Below, piece after piece: positions 16,811 to 25,140 of a DNA stretch of 56,598 nucleotides. The notes below the pieces were generated by a model. That model saw only the letters and a program-made list of their open reading frames with translations, made no database searches and was not told the origin of the DNA. A program made the translations under genes and the position numbers. Positions within the stretch are counted from its first letter, which is position 1; each line of letters begins with the position of its first letter. The stretch spans positions 1-56,598 of the forward strand of contig CAZFYZ010000008.1 of assembly GCA_964523735.1 (NCBI GenBank), in the 5' to 3' direction. This stretch comes from CAZFYZ01 sp964523735. GTDB taxonomy: Bacteria; Armatimonadota; UBA5829.

Positions 16811-17746
16811 ATGTCAGTTCCTGTGTCCTGGTGGATCGCATTTAACGTCTTTACCCTGGTCCTGCTAGCCCTCGACCTCGGCATTTTCCACCGCAAGTCC
16901 CACGAGATCGGCATCAAGGAGTCGCTGATCTGGAGCGTGATCTGGACAGTGCTGGCGTTCGCGTTCAACGTCCTCGTGTACTACTGGATGGGCAAGTCAC
17001 ACGCGCTCGCTTTCTTTACCGGCTACCTGATCGAGCGATCCCTGAGCGTGGACAACATCTTCGTCTTCTACCTGATCTTCTCGTATTTCGCCGTGCCGCG
17101 AGCCTATCAGTACAAAGTGCTGTTCTGGGGGATCATCAGTGCTCTGATCATGCGCGCGGCGTTCATCGCGGTAGGCGTCACGCTGATCAACCAGTTCTAC
17201 TGGGTGATCTACGTTTTCGGCGCTTTCCTGATCGCCACGGGCATCAAGATGGCGGTATCAAGCGATCACGAAGTGCATCCTGAGCGGAACCCCGTGCTTC
17301 GACTATCGCGACGCCTCTTCCCATCAACCTCTGACTATGACGGGGACAGGTTCTTCACGCGTCAGAATGGCCGCCTGCTTGTGACACCGCTGCTGACGGT
17401 TCTGCTCGTGGTCGAGACCACAGACCTGATATTCGCGGTTGACTCAATCCCTGCCATCCTAGCGATCACGAGGGACGCGTTCATCGTCTACACCTCGAAC
17501 GTCTTCGCCATACTCGGCCTTCGCGCTCTCTACTTCGCTGTAGCTGGGCTGACGAAGGTGTTTGAGTACATCCATTATGGGCTAGCGGTGATACTCGTCT
17601 TTGTCGGGGCGAAGATGCTTCTCTCTCACGTGATCGAGATCCCAGTAGGCATATCACTGGCCTTCATAGGAGTAGTGCTGGTTTTGACCGGGCTGTTGTC
17701 TGTGAGGCGGAGCAGGCGGAACGGGGCATCCGCATCTAGCGGGTAG
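16811..17746 (+). CDS. TerC/Alx family membrane protein
   Basis: 311 residues with about nine membrane helices. Family motifs are clear: ERSLSVDNIFVFYLIFSYF (about 75-93) and VVETTDLIFAVDSIPAILAITRD (about 200-222), each with the acidic residues thought to bind or move Mn2+ or other cations. TerC-type proteins work in metal homeostasis and in metalation of exported proteins. The upstream space is only 78 bp, too short to show a yybP-ykoY riboswitch, and none was recognised. The 3' end overlaps the convergent gene by 11 bp. Confidence 0.9.
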   Translation: MSVPVSWWIAFNVFTLVLLALDLGIFHRKSHEIGIKESLIWSVIWTVLAFAFNVLVYYWMGKSHALAFFTGYLIERSLSVDNIFVFYLIFSYFAVPRAYQYKVLFWGIISALIMRAAFIAVGVTLINQFYWVIYVFGAFLIATGIKMAVSSDHEVHPERNPVLRLSRRLFPSTSDYDGDRFFTRQNGRLLVTPLLTVLLVVETTDLIFAVDSIPAILAITRDAFIVYTSNVFAILGLRALYFAVAGLTKVFEYIHYGLAVILVFVGAKMLLSHVIEIPVGISLAFIGVVLVLTGLLSVRRSRRNGASASSG

Positions 17747-19307
17747 GCTGGGCGGCTTTCTCCCGCGCCAACTGAACCAGGCCCATCGCGGTTTCCACGT
17801 TTCTTGGGTTGGCCGGGTTCTTGTAGTCGGAGGCCATGTCGATCAGATAGCGCTCGTTCTGCTTTGCTACCTTCTCAAGCTCATCGGCTGCCTTGAGCAG
17901 GTGCGCGCGAGCCTGATCTGACGGGTCCAGGTCGTAGACGTAGACTCCATAGATCACCCCCATAGCAGGCTTCCAGACGAGTACCATCGCTTTCTCACGC
18001 TCGAACAGGTCCCTAAGCTTCACGTAGTCCGCAGGCTTCAGATGTGGCTTCGCGCGCTCGATGTCCGAGATAGATGCGTTGATCAGCCTCAGTGCTTCGT
18101 CCTTCTCTGCGTAGATCTTGTCCATTGTCGCGAGGGTGGGATTCAGCAGTTCCTCCTGAATGGTCAGGAAGGTCGAGTCCCATCTGCCTCTCGCGCCGCG
18201 CCTGTAGGGGTTGGACAGGTAGCTGAAGCTCGGGAGCGTGCTGTGGTTCATGCTGCCATGGCCCAGCACGTACATGCTCTTGCTCACGATCTCTTGCGTG
18301 CGCATGAATGCTGAGAATAGCGGCTCCACGGCAGGCTTGCCGTATTTGGCGGCCAGCCACTGTCTGTAGAGTGTGTGGTGGTCGGCCTCGGGGTCCAGGA
18401 GCAGCTTGGTGCTGATGTCGATCACGGCCTGATTCGGTGTATCGACCGCGCGCCAGGCCAGTCGTTCAACCCGGTAGACCGCGCCTGCGACTCCTTGTTT
18501 GACAGCATAGTCCAGATACTTCTTGACGTAGTCGATGTCGATGTAGGGTATCGTGGATAGCCCCGTATACTCGTTGCCGAGATCGAACTCAACAATTTGA
18601 CGCTTGCCACCCACATTGCCCAAGGCAGGGTTGAACGGGTAGAAAGGGTGCCAGTCGTGGGGAACGCACTTGGACATGACGATGATGTCCGCCTTGCACA
18701 GCTTCAGACCTTTGACGATATACCAGAGCTGCGGAGGCTCATAGGCAAACGTTCTGACTATGAGGTCCTTGCCGAACCCCGCGCAGATCGAACCGACCTC
18801 GTCAATCAGCTTAGCCACGCGCCTTTGGGGTGAGATCGAGCTGGAGACCTTGGTGTCGCTGTAGACGGATTGCTGCGTTTCGTGCATAGTGAGCACGAGT
18901 CCATCAATGCCGGGGCACAGCTTGTAGAGCCTGTCGTACTTGGTTTTGACGAACTCCCAGACAGCAGGGTTGTCAAGGTCCACTCGGTCATCGACCATCA
19001 GCTCCTTGGGGATGCCATTGAGCTCGTGCGTCCAGACATCGACTTTGATGTTCTTCTCGTGCGCCCACTTGCAGATCGTATTGACATCCGCGGCGCGCTG
19101 GGGCTGTTCGAGTATCTGCTCGACATCCATCACGATGTCGTGAGAGAGCTGGATGCGGTTGACCTTCGCATCGGCGGCCATATCGATCAGCCGCTTGATG
19201 TGCTCCATATCGTAGTCCTGGAGCTGCCAACAGCGGATGTCGAGGGGTTTGGCCGGTGCGGTGGTTGTGAGAAGAAGCAACGAAAACATCAGCAGTCGTC
19301 TCAGCAT
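17736..19307 (-). CDS. Exported TIM-barrel glycoside hydrolase-like protein (GH67-like)
   Basis: 523 residues from ATG 19307, beginning with a signal peptide (MLRRLLMFSLLLLTTTAPA). The start follows the stop of the upstream gene by 5 nt, and a longer in-frame start lies inside that gene. Features resembling GH67 alpha-glucuronidases include RIQLSHDIVMDV, GLVLTMHETQQSVYSD (about 125-140, with a candidate acidic residue), DLIVRTFAYEPPQLW, and VEFDLGNEYTGLSTIPYID (about 238-256). The C-terminal 150 residues are helical. Substrate is unknown and assignment to GH67 itself is not certain. It is the last gene of a four-gene operon. Confidence 0.65.
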   Translation of the reverse strand: MLRRLLMFSLLLLTTTAPAKPLDIRCWQLQDYDMEHIKRLIDMAADAKVNRIQLSHDIVMDVEQILEQPQRAADVNTICKWAHEKNIKVDVWTHELNGIPKELMVDDRVDLDNPAVWEFVKTKYDRLYKLCPGIDGLVLTMHETQQSVYSDTKVSSSISPQRRVAKLIDEVGSICAGFGKDLIVRTFAYEPPQLWYIVKGLKLCKADIIVMSKCVPHDWHPFYPFNPALGNVGGKRQIVEFDLGNEYTGLSTIPYIDIDYVKKYLDYAVKQGVAGAVYRVERLAWRAVDTPNQAVIDISTKLLLDPEADHHTLYRQWLAAKYGKPAVEPLFSAFMRTQEIVSKSMYVLGHGSMNHSTLPSFSYLSNPYRRGARGRWDSTFLTIQEELLNPTLATMDKIYAEKDEALRLINASISDIERAKPHLKPADYVKLRDLFEREKAMVLVWKPAMGVIYGVYVYDLDPSDQARAHLLKAADELEKVAKQNERYLIDMASDYKNPANPRNVETAMGLVQLAREKAAQPTR

Positions 19308-19312
19308 ATGGT

Positions 19313-19663
19313 CTAGTCGTCCAGAAGTCCGGACATACGCAGCACCCGCTTGGACCACTCCGCCGATTCCTGGGCTAGTGCCTGGCGGCGCTCAGGATCG
19401 GGCCAGATGTGGGCCCATTGACGCTGCCACAAGGAGAGTTGCACCTGCAACTCCACGAGCTGTGCTGCTGTCTCGGTCTCTGCTTCCGCAGCTGTCCATT
19501 CGATGAAGTGCTTGCTCTCATCGATGAGTGCTGCGACGCCATCACTGTGAGAATCGTGTCTGCTGAAAGACCTTATTCGGGCTAGGTTGGCGGCAAGGCC
19601 ACCGAGACGTGTGGGCAGTTCGTCCTGCAGATACCGTTTCCGGATGAACGAGAGGTCTCTCAT
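19313..19663 (-). CDS. Hypothetical protein, partner of the DUF5674 gene
   Basis: 116 residues, largely helical: RDLSFIRKRYLQDELPTRLGGLAANLARIRSF at the N-terminus (split here: RDLSFIRKRYLQDEL / PTRLGGLAANLARIRSF) and a Trp- and Gln-rich stretch (LSLWQRQWAHIWPDPERRQ). No signal peptide or known motif. The start ATG overlaps the stop of the DUF5674 gene (ATGA, 19660-19663), so the two are translationally coupled. I do not recognise the family. Confidence 0.7.
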   Translation of the reverse strand: MRDLSFIRKRYLQDELPTRLGGLAANLARIRSFSRHDSHSDGVAALIDESKHFIEWTAAEAETETAAQLVELQVQLSLWQRQWAHIWPDPERRQALAQESAEWSKRVLRMSGLLDD

Positions 19664-20007
19664 TTCTTCCCCAACAGATCGCCGCTAATCCGGCTCACAC
19701 GATGCCTAACGGCGTCATCCTCGATCTCTAGGGACACATTGTTCTGGCGAGGGCGAATGTTGATCAGGGACTCGAACACGACCTCCTGAGTCACTGGGTA
19801 CCAGTCTGCTCCCCAGATGTCTTCCTGCCGACTCCCCTCTTCTAGAAGGGCGGATTCGCAATCGGCATGCATGGCGCCTCCTCCGGCGAGAATGCCATTG
19901 CGAGTGTCCACTGCCAACTTGATGTACTCCCCTAGAGCTTGAAGCATCTCTTCGATCTCCTGTGAGGAAGCCGGGGACCGTATGATGTGGATGATGGCTT
20001 CTGCCAA
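19660..20007 (-). CDS. DUF5674 family protein
   Basis: 115 residues from TTG 20007, immediately after the TAA of the upstream gene. Conserved-looking stretches are LAVDTRNGILAGGGAMHADCE (as LAVDTRNGILAGGG / AMHADCE), LLEEGSRQEDIWGADWYP and ESLINIRPRQNN, which I associate with DUF5674. Function is unknown. It is short, soluble and coupled to a second small gene downstream, the layout seen for toxin-antitoxin pairs, but nothing in the residues proves that role. Confidence 0.72.
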   Translation of the reverse strand: MAEAIIHIIRSPASSQEIEEMLQALGEYIKLAVDTRNGILAGGGAMHADCESALLEEGSRQEDIWGADWYPVTQEVVFESLINIRPRQNNVSLEIEDDAVRHRVSRISGDLLGKK

Positions 20008-20733
20008 TTATCGCCTCTCCACCGTCACGACTTCCTGAACCAGTTTCACGATCTTGCTGTCCGGATAGTAGCCCTTCTTGAGGGAGGTGTTGGGATACAC
20101 AAGCGTGTTCTTGCCTATCAGGCAGCCTGGGTTCGTGACGACGTTGCACCCGGTCTGGCTGCCGTCGCCAATCACGGCTCCGAACTTGGCCATGCCGGTG
20201 TCGTATTCCTTGCCGTCGACGGTGATCTTGACGGTTGGGCGCTTGCCTGTGGATTCGTCCCTGAAACTGAGAACGGGCACGTTCGAGAGCTTGGTCCCCG
20301 CCCCAAGATTGACCTTGCGACCGAGGATGCTGTCACCGACGTAGGCGAAATGAGGGCACTGTGCGGTATCGAGCATGATGCAGTTCTTGAGTTCGGAACT
20401 GTGACCGACAATGCAGTTGTTGCCGACAATGACGTCGCCGCGGATGTAGGCGCCGTTTCTGATCTGGCAGTTCTTGCCGATAATCGCGGGACCCATAATG
20501 AACGCGCCGGGCTCGACGACTGTTCCCTCGCCGATCACCACGGCGTGAGTATCGTCCACGTAGGCGCCTTCCATAACTGTGCCGCGGATGGTGCTATCGC
20601 CGTCCACGCCCATTATGTGCTCGAGCGCGTAACGCCCGGTTCGGGTGAGCGCCTCCCACACATAGGTGCATCCATCAAAGACCCCTCTGAACTCGAATCC
20701 TTCCAGATCGAAAAAGTCTTCCGGCCTCAGCAT
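20008..20733 (-). CDS. Left-handed beta-helix (hexapeptide) protein, sugar-nucleotide type
   Basis: 241 residues from ATG 20733 (GAGGGAG upstream). About eight hexapeptide turns run from residue 45 to 215, for example VVIGEGTVVEPGAFIMGPA, IGKNCQIRNGAYIRGDVIVG and VGDSILGRKVNLGAGTK. The pattern resembles the C-terminal acyltransferase half of GlmU or RmlA-like enzymes, but no nucleotidyltransferase domain is present. It could be an acyltransferase or a binding protein. It is the first gene of an operon with a consensus promoter about 60 nt upstream. Confidence 0.75.
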   Translation of the reverse strand: MLRPEDFFDLEGFEFRGVFDGCTYVWEALTRTGRYALEHIMGVDGDSTIRGTVMEGAYVDDTHAVVIGEGTVVEPGAFIMGPAIIGKNCQIRNGAYIRGDVIVGNNCIVGHSSELKNCIMLDTAQCPHFAYVGDSILGRKVNLGAGTKLSNVPVLSFRDESTGKRPTVKITVDGKEYDTGMAKFGAVIGDGSQTGCNVVTNPGCLIGKNTLVYPNTSLKKGYYPDSKIVKLVQEVVTVERR

Positions 20734-20800
20734 CAAGCAACTCCCTCGCAAAGATGAGCCAGATTGCGCCTGGTATATGACAAGCACATCCAACAGCACG

Positions 20801-20829
20801 ATTATAGGGGCCGCGCTGCAACGTGTCAA
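20801..20829 (-). promoter_or_regulatory. perfect consensus sigma-70 promoter
   Basis: On the minus strand TTGACA (20824-20829), exactly 17 bp, TATAAT (20801-20806). It drives the beta-helix/DUF5674/unknown/GH67-like operon, with a leader of about 60 nt. Confidence 0.8.
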
Positions 20830-20873
20830 ACTTGCAGGGCCTGACGAGGGCTCAGGTGGCTGATGTCTGCGCA

Positions 20874-20916
20874 CCTAATGCCCAGTACCTAGCCCCTAAC
20901 ACCCAACGCCCAACCC
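20874..20916. repeat. degenerate CCYAACRCC tandem stretch
   Basis: Short C/A-rich units (CACCTAATG, CCCAGTACCTAG, CCCCTAACA, CCCAACGCCCAACC) precede the lutBA promoter and resemble the CCCAACA units found in pdxT at 16121-16141. Confidence 0.45.
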
Positions 20917-20946
20917 TTGACGTTGCGTCCTGCCGGGTGGGATAAT
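20917..20946 (+). promoter_or_regulatory. promoter for the lutBA-menaquinone operon
   Basis: TTGACG (20917-20922), 18 bp, GATAAT (20941-20946); five of six matches in each box. Transcription would start about 11 nt before ATG 20964, just enough for GGAG. Confidence 0.65.
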
Positions 20947-20963
20947 TGGGCTTGGAGATAGAG

Positions 20964-23117
20964 ATGTCCGAAAGCAAAGCTCACCGCCAACAAGTCCGCG
21001 ACGCCCTGTCGAATGAAGTCCTCCAAACGGCGCTTGCCAGAGCAGCAACTGCATGGAAGAACGCTCGCACTGCCGCGATGGAGGATTTCGATTTCGTTGA
21101 GGGGCAGGCGCAGGCCCGGTCGATCAAAGAACACGCCGTTGCGAACATCGACGCCCTCTTTGCCAAGTTCAAGAAAGAGGCTGAGGCAGTTGGTGCCGTA
21201 GTGTATCAGGCTGCGGATGGCGATGAAGCTGCTGAGATCGTCAAGCGTCTGGCTGAAGAACGCGGTGTCAAGCTGATCGCCAAATCAAAGTCGATGCTCA
21301 CGGAGGAGATTGAGCTCAACCCCCGGCTGAAAGAGGCAGGGCTCGAGGTCGTCGAGACGGACCTCGGCGAATGGATCGTTCAGCTTGCCGGCGAGAAGCC
21401 CTCTCACTTCACCGCTCCTTCGCTCCACAAGACCCGCGAAGAGACCGCGGCGTTGTTCTCCAAGGTAGTCGGCGAGGACGTCGATCCTGACATCCCCAAC
21501 CTCGTGAAGATTGCCCGCAAGCAGCTCCGACAGGTCTTCATCGACGCGGACATGGGCATTTCCGGCGCGAATGTGGCTATCGCGGAGACGGGCACCCTGG
21601 TGATCGTCTCGAACGAGGGCAACGTAAGGCTTGTGACCACTCTGCCTCCGATCCACGTGGCAATAGTCGGTTACGAGAAGCTTGTTCCCACGATGGACGA
21701 TGCGACTGCGATCCTTAAGGTCCTAGCGCGCAGCGGCACGGGGCAGAAACAGACGGCGTACACCTCGTTCATCACCGGCCCGAGCCGGACAACGGATATC
21801 GAGAAGACTCTCGCGATCGGCGTTCACGGGCCGGGCGAACTGCATATCATCTTTGTTGACAACGGCCGAAAGGCGATGGCGGCTGACCCGGATCTCAGGG
21901 AAGGGCTCTACTGTCTGAAGTGCGGCGCGTGCCTGAACAATTGCCCGGTCTACAACTCAGTTGGAGGATACGCCTTCGGCAATACGTATATGGGCGGGAT
22001 CGGCACGGTGGTGACGGCGCACCACGACAGCCTGGATGCTGTGGAGGACACCGCTGGTCTCTGCACCGGCTGTGGTGAGTGCAGCGCTGTGTGCCCGAGC
22101 CGCATCGAGACCCCCAGGATGATCCTCGAGCTCCGCAAGCGATTGGTCGACAAGAACGGCATGCCGCTTGCGGGGAAGCTGCCGTTGACGGCGGTGAAAC
22201 ACCCGGGCATCTTCAGGAGCGCCCTGCGGATGGCGCGCGCATTCCAGGCGCCGGCTATCTCGTCAGACGGTTCGGTCCGGCAGATGCCTGTCATATCAGA
22301 CATCCTCGGCGGACGGAAGATGCCCGGTCTTGCCCCTCGCTTCCTGCACGAGCTTCTGCCGGAGCGGGGCGAGCGAACGGGCAAGATCAGCGTTGCGCTG
22401 TATGCCGGGTGCATGCTTGACTTCATCTATCCGGAGATCGGCCAGGCGATCTGGAAGGTGCTCGGGGACAGCGACGTGACCGCTATCTATCCGCACGGCC
22501 AGTCCTGCTGCGGGGCGCCCGCGCTGTACGTGGGTGATCAGGTCTCGGCCAGGAAGATGGCTATCGACAACCTGGAGGCTCTCTCGCAAGCAGAAACGGA
22601 CTACATTGTCACCGGCTGCCCGACCTGCGCTGTGATGCTCAAGGAGCAGTTGCCTAGGCTCGTCGCGGGCACACAGTACGAAGATCGAGCCAGGGAGCTC
22701 TCAGGCAAAGTCATCGACTTCGCTGCTTTCGCGACGGATGTCCTCGACCATCGCCCAGACGCGAGCCGGGCCGCTCTCAGGCGGGTTACCTACCACGACC
22801 CCTGCCATCAGGTGCGCGGGCTGGGTACTTCGGGCTCCTCCCGTGATCTGATCCGCCGTGCGGGATGTGATCTTGTCGAGATGGCCAACTGCGATGACTG
22901 CTGCGGGTTCGCCGGCAGCTACTCGATCAAGCAGCCTGGGGTTTCGACCGCTATACTGGATCGCAAGCTGGCCAACATCGAGGAGACGCGCGCGCAGATT
23001 GTCGCGACCGACTGCCCGGGCTGCATCATGCATATCCGCGGCGGCCTCAAAGGGCGCGGAAGCTCCGTTGAGGTCTGCCACACGGCGCAGATTATCGCGG
23101 GGCTCCTGGAGCGATAG
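20964..23117 (+). CDS. LutB-LutA fusion: LUD / 4Fe-4S / CCG-domain oxidoreductase
   Basis: 717 residues, about the sum of LutB (about 470) and LutA (about 240). Order: LUD domain (about 60-300); two 4Fe-4S clusters, CLKCGACLNNCP (about 320-331) and CTGCGECSAVCP (about 367-378); then two CCG domains with SCCGAPALYVGD (about 513-524) and CDDCCGFAGSY (about 643-653), each with an upstream HDPCH or GCPTC partner. Lut proteins oxidise L-lactate and pass electrons to the quinone pool. No LutC or lactate permease lies nearby, so the substrate is open. It starts at ATG 20964 after GGAG. The stop TAG abuts the ATG of the UbiD gene, placing it at the head of the menaquinone operon. Confidence 0.87.
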   Translation: MSESKAHRQQVRDALSNEVLQTALARAATAWKNARTAAMEDFDFVEGQAQARSIKEHAVANIDALFAKFKKEAEAVGAVVYQAADGDEAAEIVKRLAEERGVKLIAKSKSMLTEEIELNPRLKEAGLEVVETDLGEWIVQLAGEKPSHFTAPSLHKTREETAALFSKVVGEDVDPDIPNLVKIARKQLRQVFIDADMGISGANVAIAETGTLVIVSNEGNVRLVTTLPPIHVAIVGYEKLVPTMDDATAILKVLARSGTGQKQTAYTSFITGPSRTTDIEKTLAIGVHGPGELHIIFVDNGRKAMAADPDLREGLYCLKCGACLNNCPVYNSVGGYAFGNTYMGGIGTVVTAHHDSLDAVEDTAGLCTGCGECSAVCPSRIETPRMILELRKRLVDKNGMPLAGKLPLTAVKHPGIFRSALRMARAFQAPAISSDGSVRQMPVISDILGGRKMPGLAPRFLHELLPERGERTGKISVALYAGCMLDFIYPEIGQAIWKVLGDSDVTAIYPHGQSCCGAPALYVGDQVSARKMAIDNLEALSQAETDYIVTGCPTCAVMLKEQLPRLVAGTQYEDRARELSGKVIDFAAFATDVLDHRPDASRAALRRVTYHDPCHQVRGLGTSGSSRDLIRRAGCDLVEMANCDDCCGFAGSYSIKQPGVSTAILDRKLANIEETRAQIVATDCPGCIMHIRGGLKGRGSSVEVCHTAQIIAGLLER

Positions 23118-24566
23118 ATGGCTTACCGTGACCTCAGAGAGTTCATCAGCCGCCTGGAATCTGAGCGCCAGCTCGTCCGGATACGTGAGCGCGTAAGCCC
23201 CAACCTGGAGATCACTGAGATAGCCGACAGAGTGGTCAAGTCCGGGGGTCCCGCGCTGCTGTTTGAGAACGTCGCAGGCTCGAACGTGCCTGTCCTCATC
23301 AACCACTATGGCAGCATGCGGCGGATGGCGATGGCGCTGGGGGTCGAGAGCCTGGACGAGATCGGCGGTGAGATCGAGGGGCTCATGAACCTGCAGCCTC
23401 CCGGAGGGTTCATCGACAAGCTCAAGATGCTTCCCAAGCTCGCGCAGCTTTCGTCGGCATTCCCCAAGACCGTCAAGAGCGCGCCTTGCCAGGAGGTCGT
23501 TCTTGAGGGCGATGGGGCCAGTCTTGATCTCCTCCCAGTCCTGAAGTGTTGGCCGGATGACGGCGGGCCGTTCATTACGCTTCCGATGGTGTTCACAAAG
23601 GACCCTGAGACCGGCCGCCGCAACGTGGGGATGTACCGAATGCACGTCTACGATGCTCGGACGACGGGGATGCATTGGCACGTTCACAAAGTCGGCGCGC
23701 GGCATTACGCAGAGTATGAGAAGCATAACCAGCGAATGGAAGTAGCGGTCGCGCTTGGCGGCGACCCGACTATCACCTATGCCGCCACCGCCCCGCTACC
23801 GGAAGACTTCGACGAGATGATCTTTGCCGGGTTCTTGCGCAAGTCGCCGGTTGAGATGGTCAAGTGCCGGACGATCGATCAGGAAGTTCCCGCGCAGTCT
23901 GAGATCGTGATAGAGGGTTACGTTGATCCCCAGGAGCGCCGCACTGAGGGGCCGTTCGGGGATCACACCGGATACTACTCACCCGCCGACGAGTATCCTG
24001 TCTTTCACGTGACTTGCATCACGCACCGTCGCGACCCGATCTACCCCGCGACCATCGTCGGCAAGCCGCCAATGGAAGACTGCTTCATCGGCAAGGCGAC
24101 GGAGCGCATCTTCCTGCCGCTCATCCGCGCGCAGATACCGGAAATCGTCGACATGAACCTGCCGGTGGAGGGGATCTTCCACAATATGGCGTTCATCTCC
24201 ATCCGCAAGCGCTACCCGATGCAGGCGCAGCGGGTGATGCACGCGCTGTGGGGCCTCGGGCAGATGATGTTCACGAAGATCATCGTGGTCTTTGACGAGG
24301 AAGTCGATATCCAGAATGCCAGCGAGGTACTCTGGCGGCTCGGCAGCAATATCGATCCCAGGCGGGACGTCACGTTCGCCGAAGGGCCCGTTGATGTGCT
24401 GGACCACGCGGCCCCGCAGGCGCTGTTCGGCTCCAAGATGGGCATAGATGCCACGCGCAAGATCGCCGGAGAGGGCCACAACCGCGAATGGCCCGAGGAG
24501 ATCAAGATGAGCGCCGAGGTGAAGGCAAAGATCGATGGGCTGTGGGGAGGGCTAGGTCTTGGCTAG
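23118..24566 (+). CDS. mqnL: UbiD family decarboxylase (MqnL-type)
   Basis: 482 residues. UbiD enzymes are decarboxylases dependent on prenylated FMN. Key stretches: YRMHVYDARTTGMHWHVHK, with the cofactor-binding arginine region (about 175-193), VALGGDPTITYAATAPLP, and TEGPFGDHTGYYS (about 276-288) with the acidic catalytic site. It sits between lutBA and ubiX inside the futalosine cluster, so it probably decarboxylates the dihydroxynaphthoate-type intermediate late in menaquinone synthesis, the role named MqnL. The start abuts the previous stop (TAGATG). Confidence 0.88.
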   Translation: MAYRDLREFISRLESERQLVRIRERVSPNLEITEIADRVVKSGGPALLFENVAGSNVPVLINHYGSMRRMAMALGVESLDEIGGEIEGLMNLQPPGGFIDKLKMLPKLAQLSSAFPKTVKSAPCQEVVLEGDGASLDLLPVLKCWPDDGGPFITLPMVFTKDPETGRRNVGMYRMHVYDARTTGMHWHVHKVGARHYAEYEKHNQRMEVAVALGGDPTITYAATAPLPEDFDEMIFAGFLRKSPVEMVKCRTIDQEVPAQSEIVIEGYVDPQERRTEGPFGDHTGYYSPADEYPVFHVTCITHRRDPIYPATIVGKPPMEDCFIGKATERIFLPLIRAQIPEIVDMNLPVEGIFHNMAFISIRKRYPMQAQRVMHALWGLGQMMFTKIIVVFDEEVDIQNASEVLWRLGSNIDPRRDVTFAEGPVDVLDHAAPQALFGSKMGIDATRKIAGEGHNREWPEEIKMSAEVKAKIDGLWGGLGLG

Positions 24567-25140
24567 CGAGCGGAGGCTGATGGTCGCGCTCTCCGGCGCG
24601 AGTGGAATGGTGTATGCCAAGCGATTTCTGCAGGTCGTATCTTCGGCATATGACAAGCTGTACGTGACTGCGTCCGAGAATGCCTGCGACATCATCCGTG
24701 AGGAGATCGGTATTGACGGCGTCGAGAACTTGCTTGCCCAGTCAGGTGTGCACAACTCTGACCTGTTTTCTTCTACAGATTTGCACGCGCCACCGGCCAG
24801 CGGCTCGCATGACTATGATGGCCTGGTGGTGCTTCCTTGTTCGATGGGGGTTGTCGGGCGAATCGCGTCGGGTATATCGAACGACCTTGTTACCCGCGGG
24901 GCGGATGTTTGCCTGAAGGAGCGGCGAAAGCTGATCCTGGTCGTGCGCGAGACGCCCTATAGCCTGGTGCATCTTCGCAATATGACTGCCTTGACCGAGG
25001 CCGGAGCGATCATACTGCCGGCATCTCCCGCGTTTTACAGTCAGGCGCAAACAGTAGCTGACCTTGTTGATTTCGTAGTGGACAGGGTCCTGCGTGCGCT
25101 TGGGCTCGATCTTCGCCTTGTGAAGGGGTGGGGCGAGTGA
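24559..25140 (+). CDS. mqnM: UbiX/Pad family flavin prenyltransferase (MqnM-type)
   Basis: 193 residues from TTG 24559 (GGGAGG upstream), overlapping the ubiD end by 8 nt. It makes the prenyl-FMN cofactor for UbiD. Motifs: LSGASGMVYAKRFLQ (FMN-binding P-loop-like site, about 11-25), PCSMGVVGRIASGISNDLVTR (about 93-113), LVVRETPYSLVHLRNM (about 127-142) and PASPAFYSQ (about 154-162). All expected family residues appear present. Confidence 0.9.
   Translation: MASERRLMVALSGASGMVYAKRFLQVVSSAYDKLYVTASENACDIIREEIGIDGVENLLAQSGVHNSDLFSSTDLHAPPASGSHDYDGLVVLPCSMGVVGRIASGISNDLVTRGADVCLKERRKLILVVRETPYSLVHLRNMTALTEAGAIILPASPAFYSQAQTVADLVDFVVDRVLRALGLDLRLVKGWGE

Noticed and set aside
19313..20007. Calling the DUF5674 pair a toxin-antitoxin system
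   Set aside because: Only the size and overlap fit; no toxin fold or DNA-binding motif can be seen, so it is kept as unknown.
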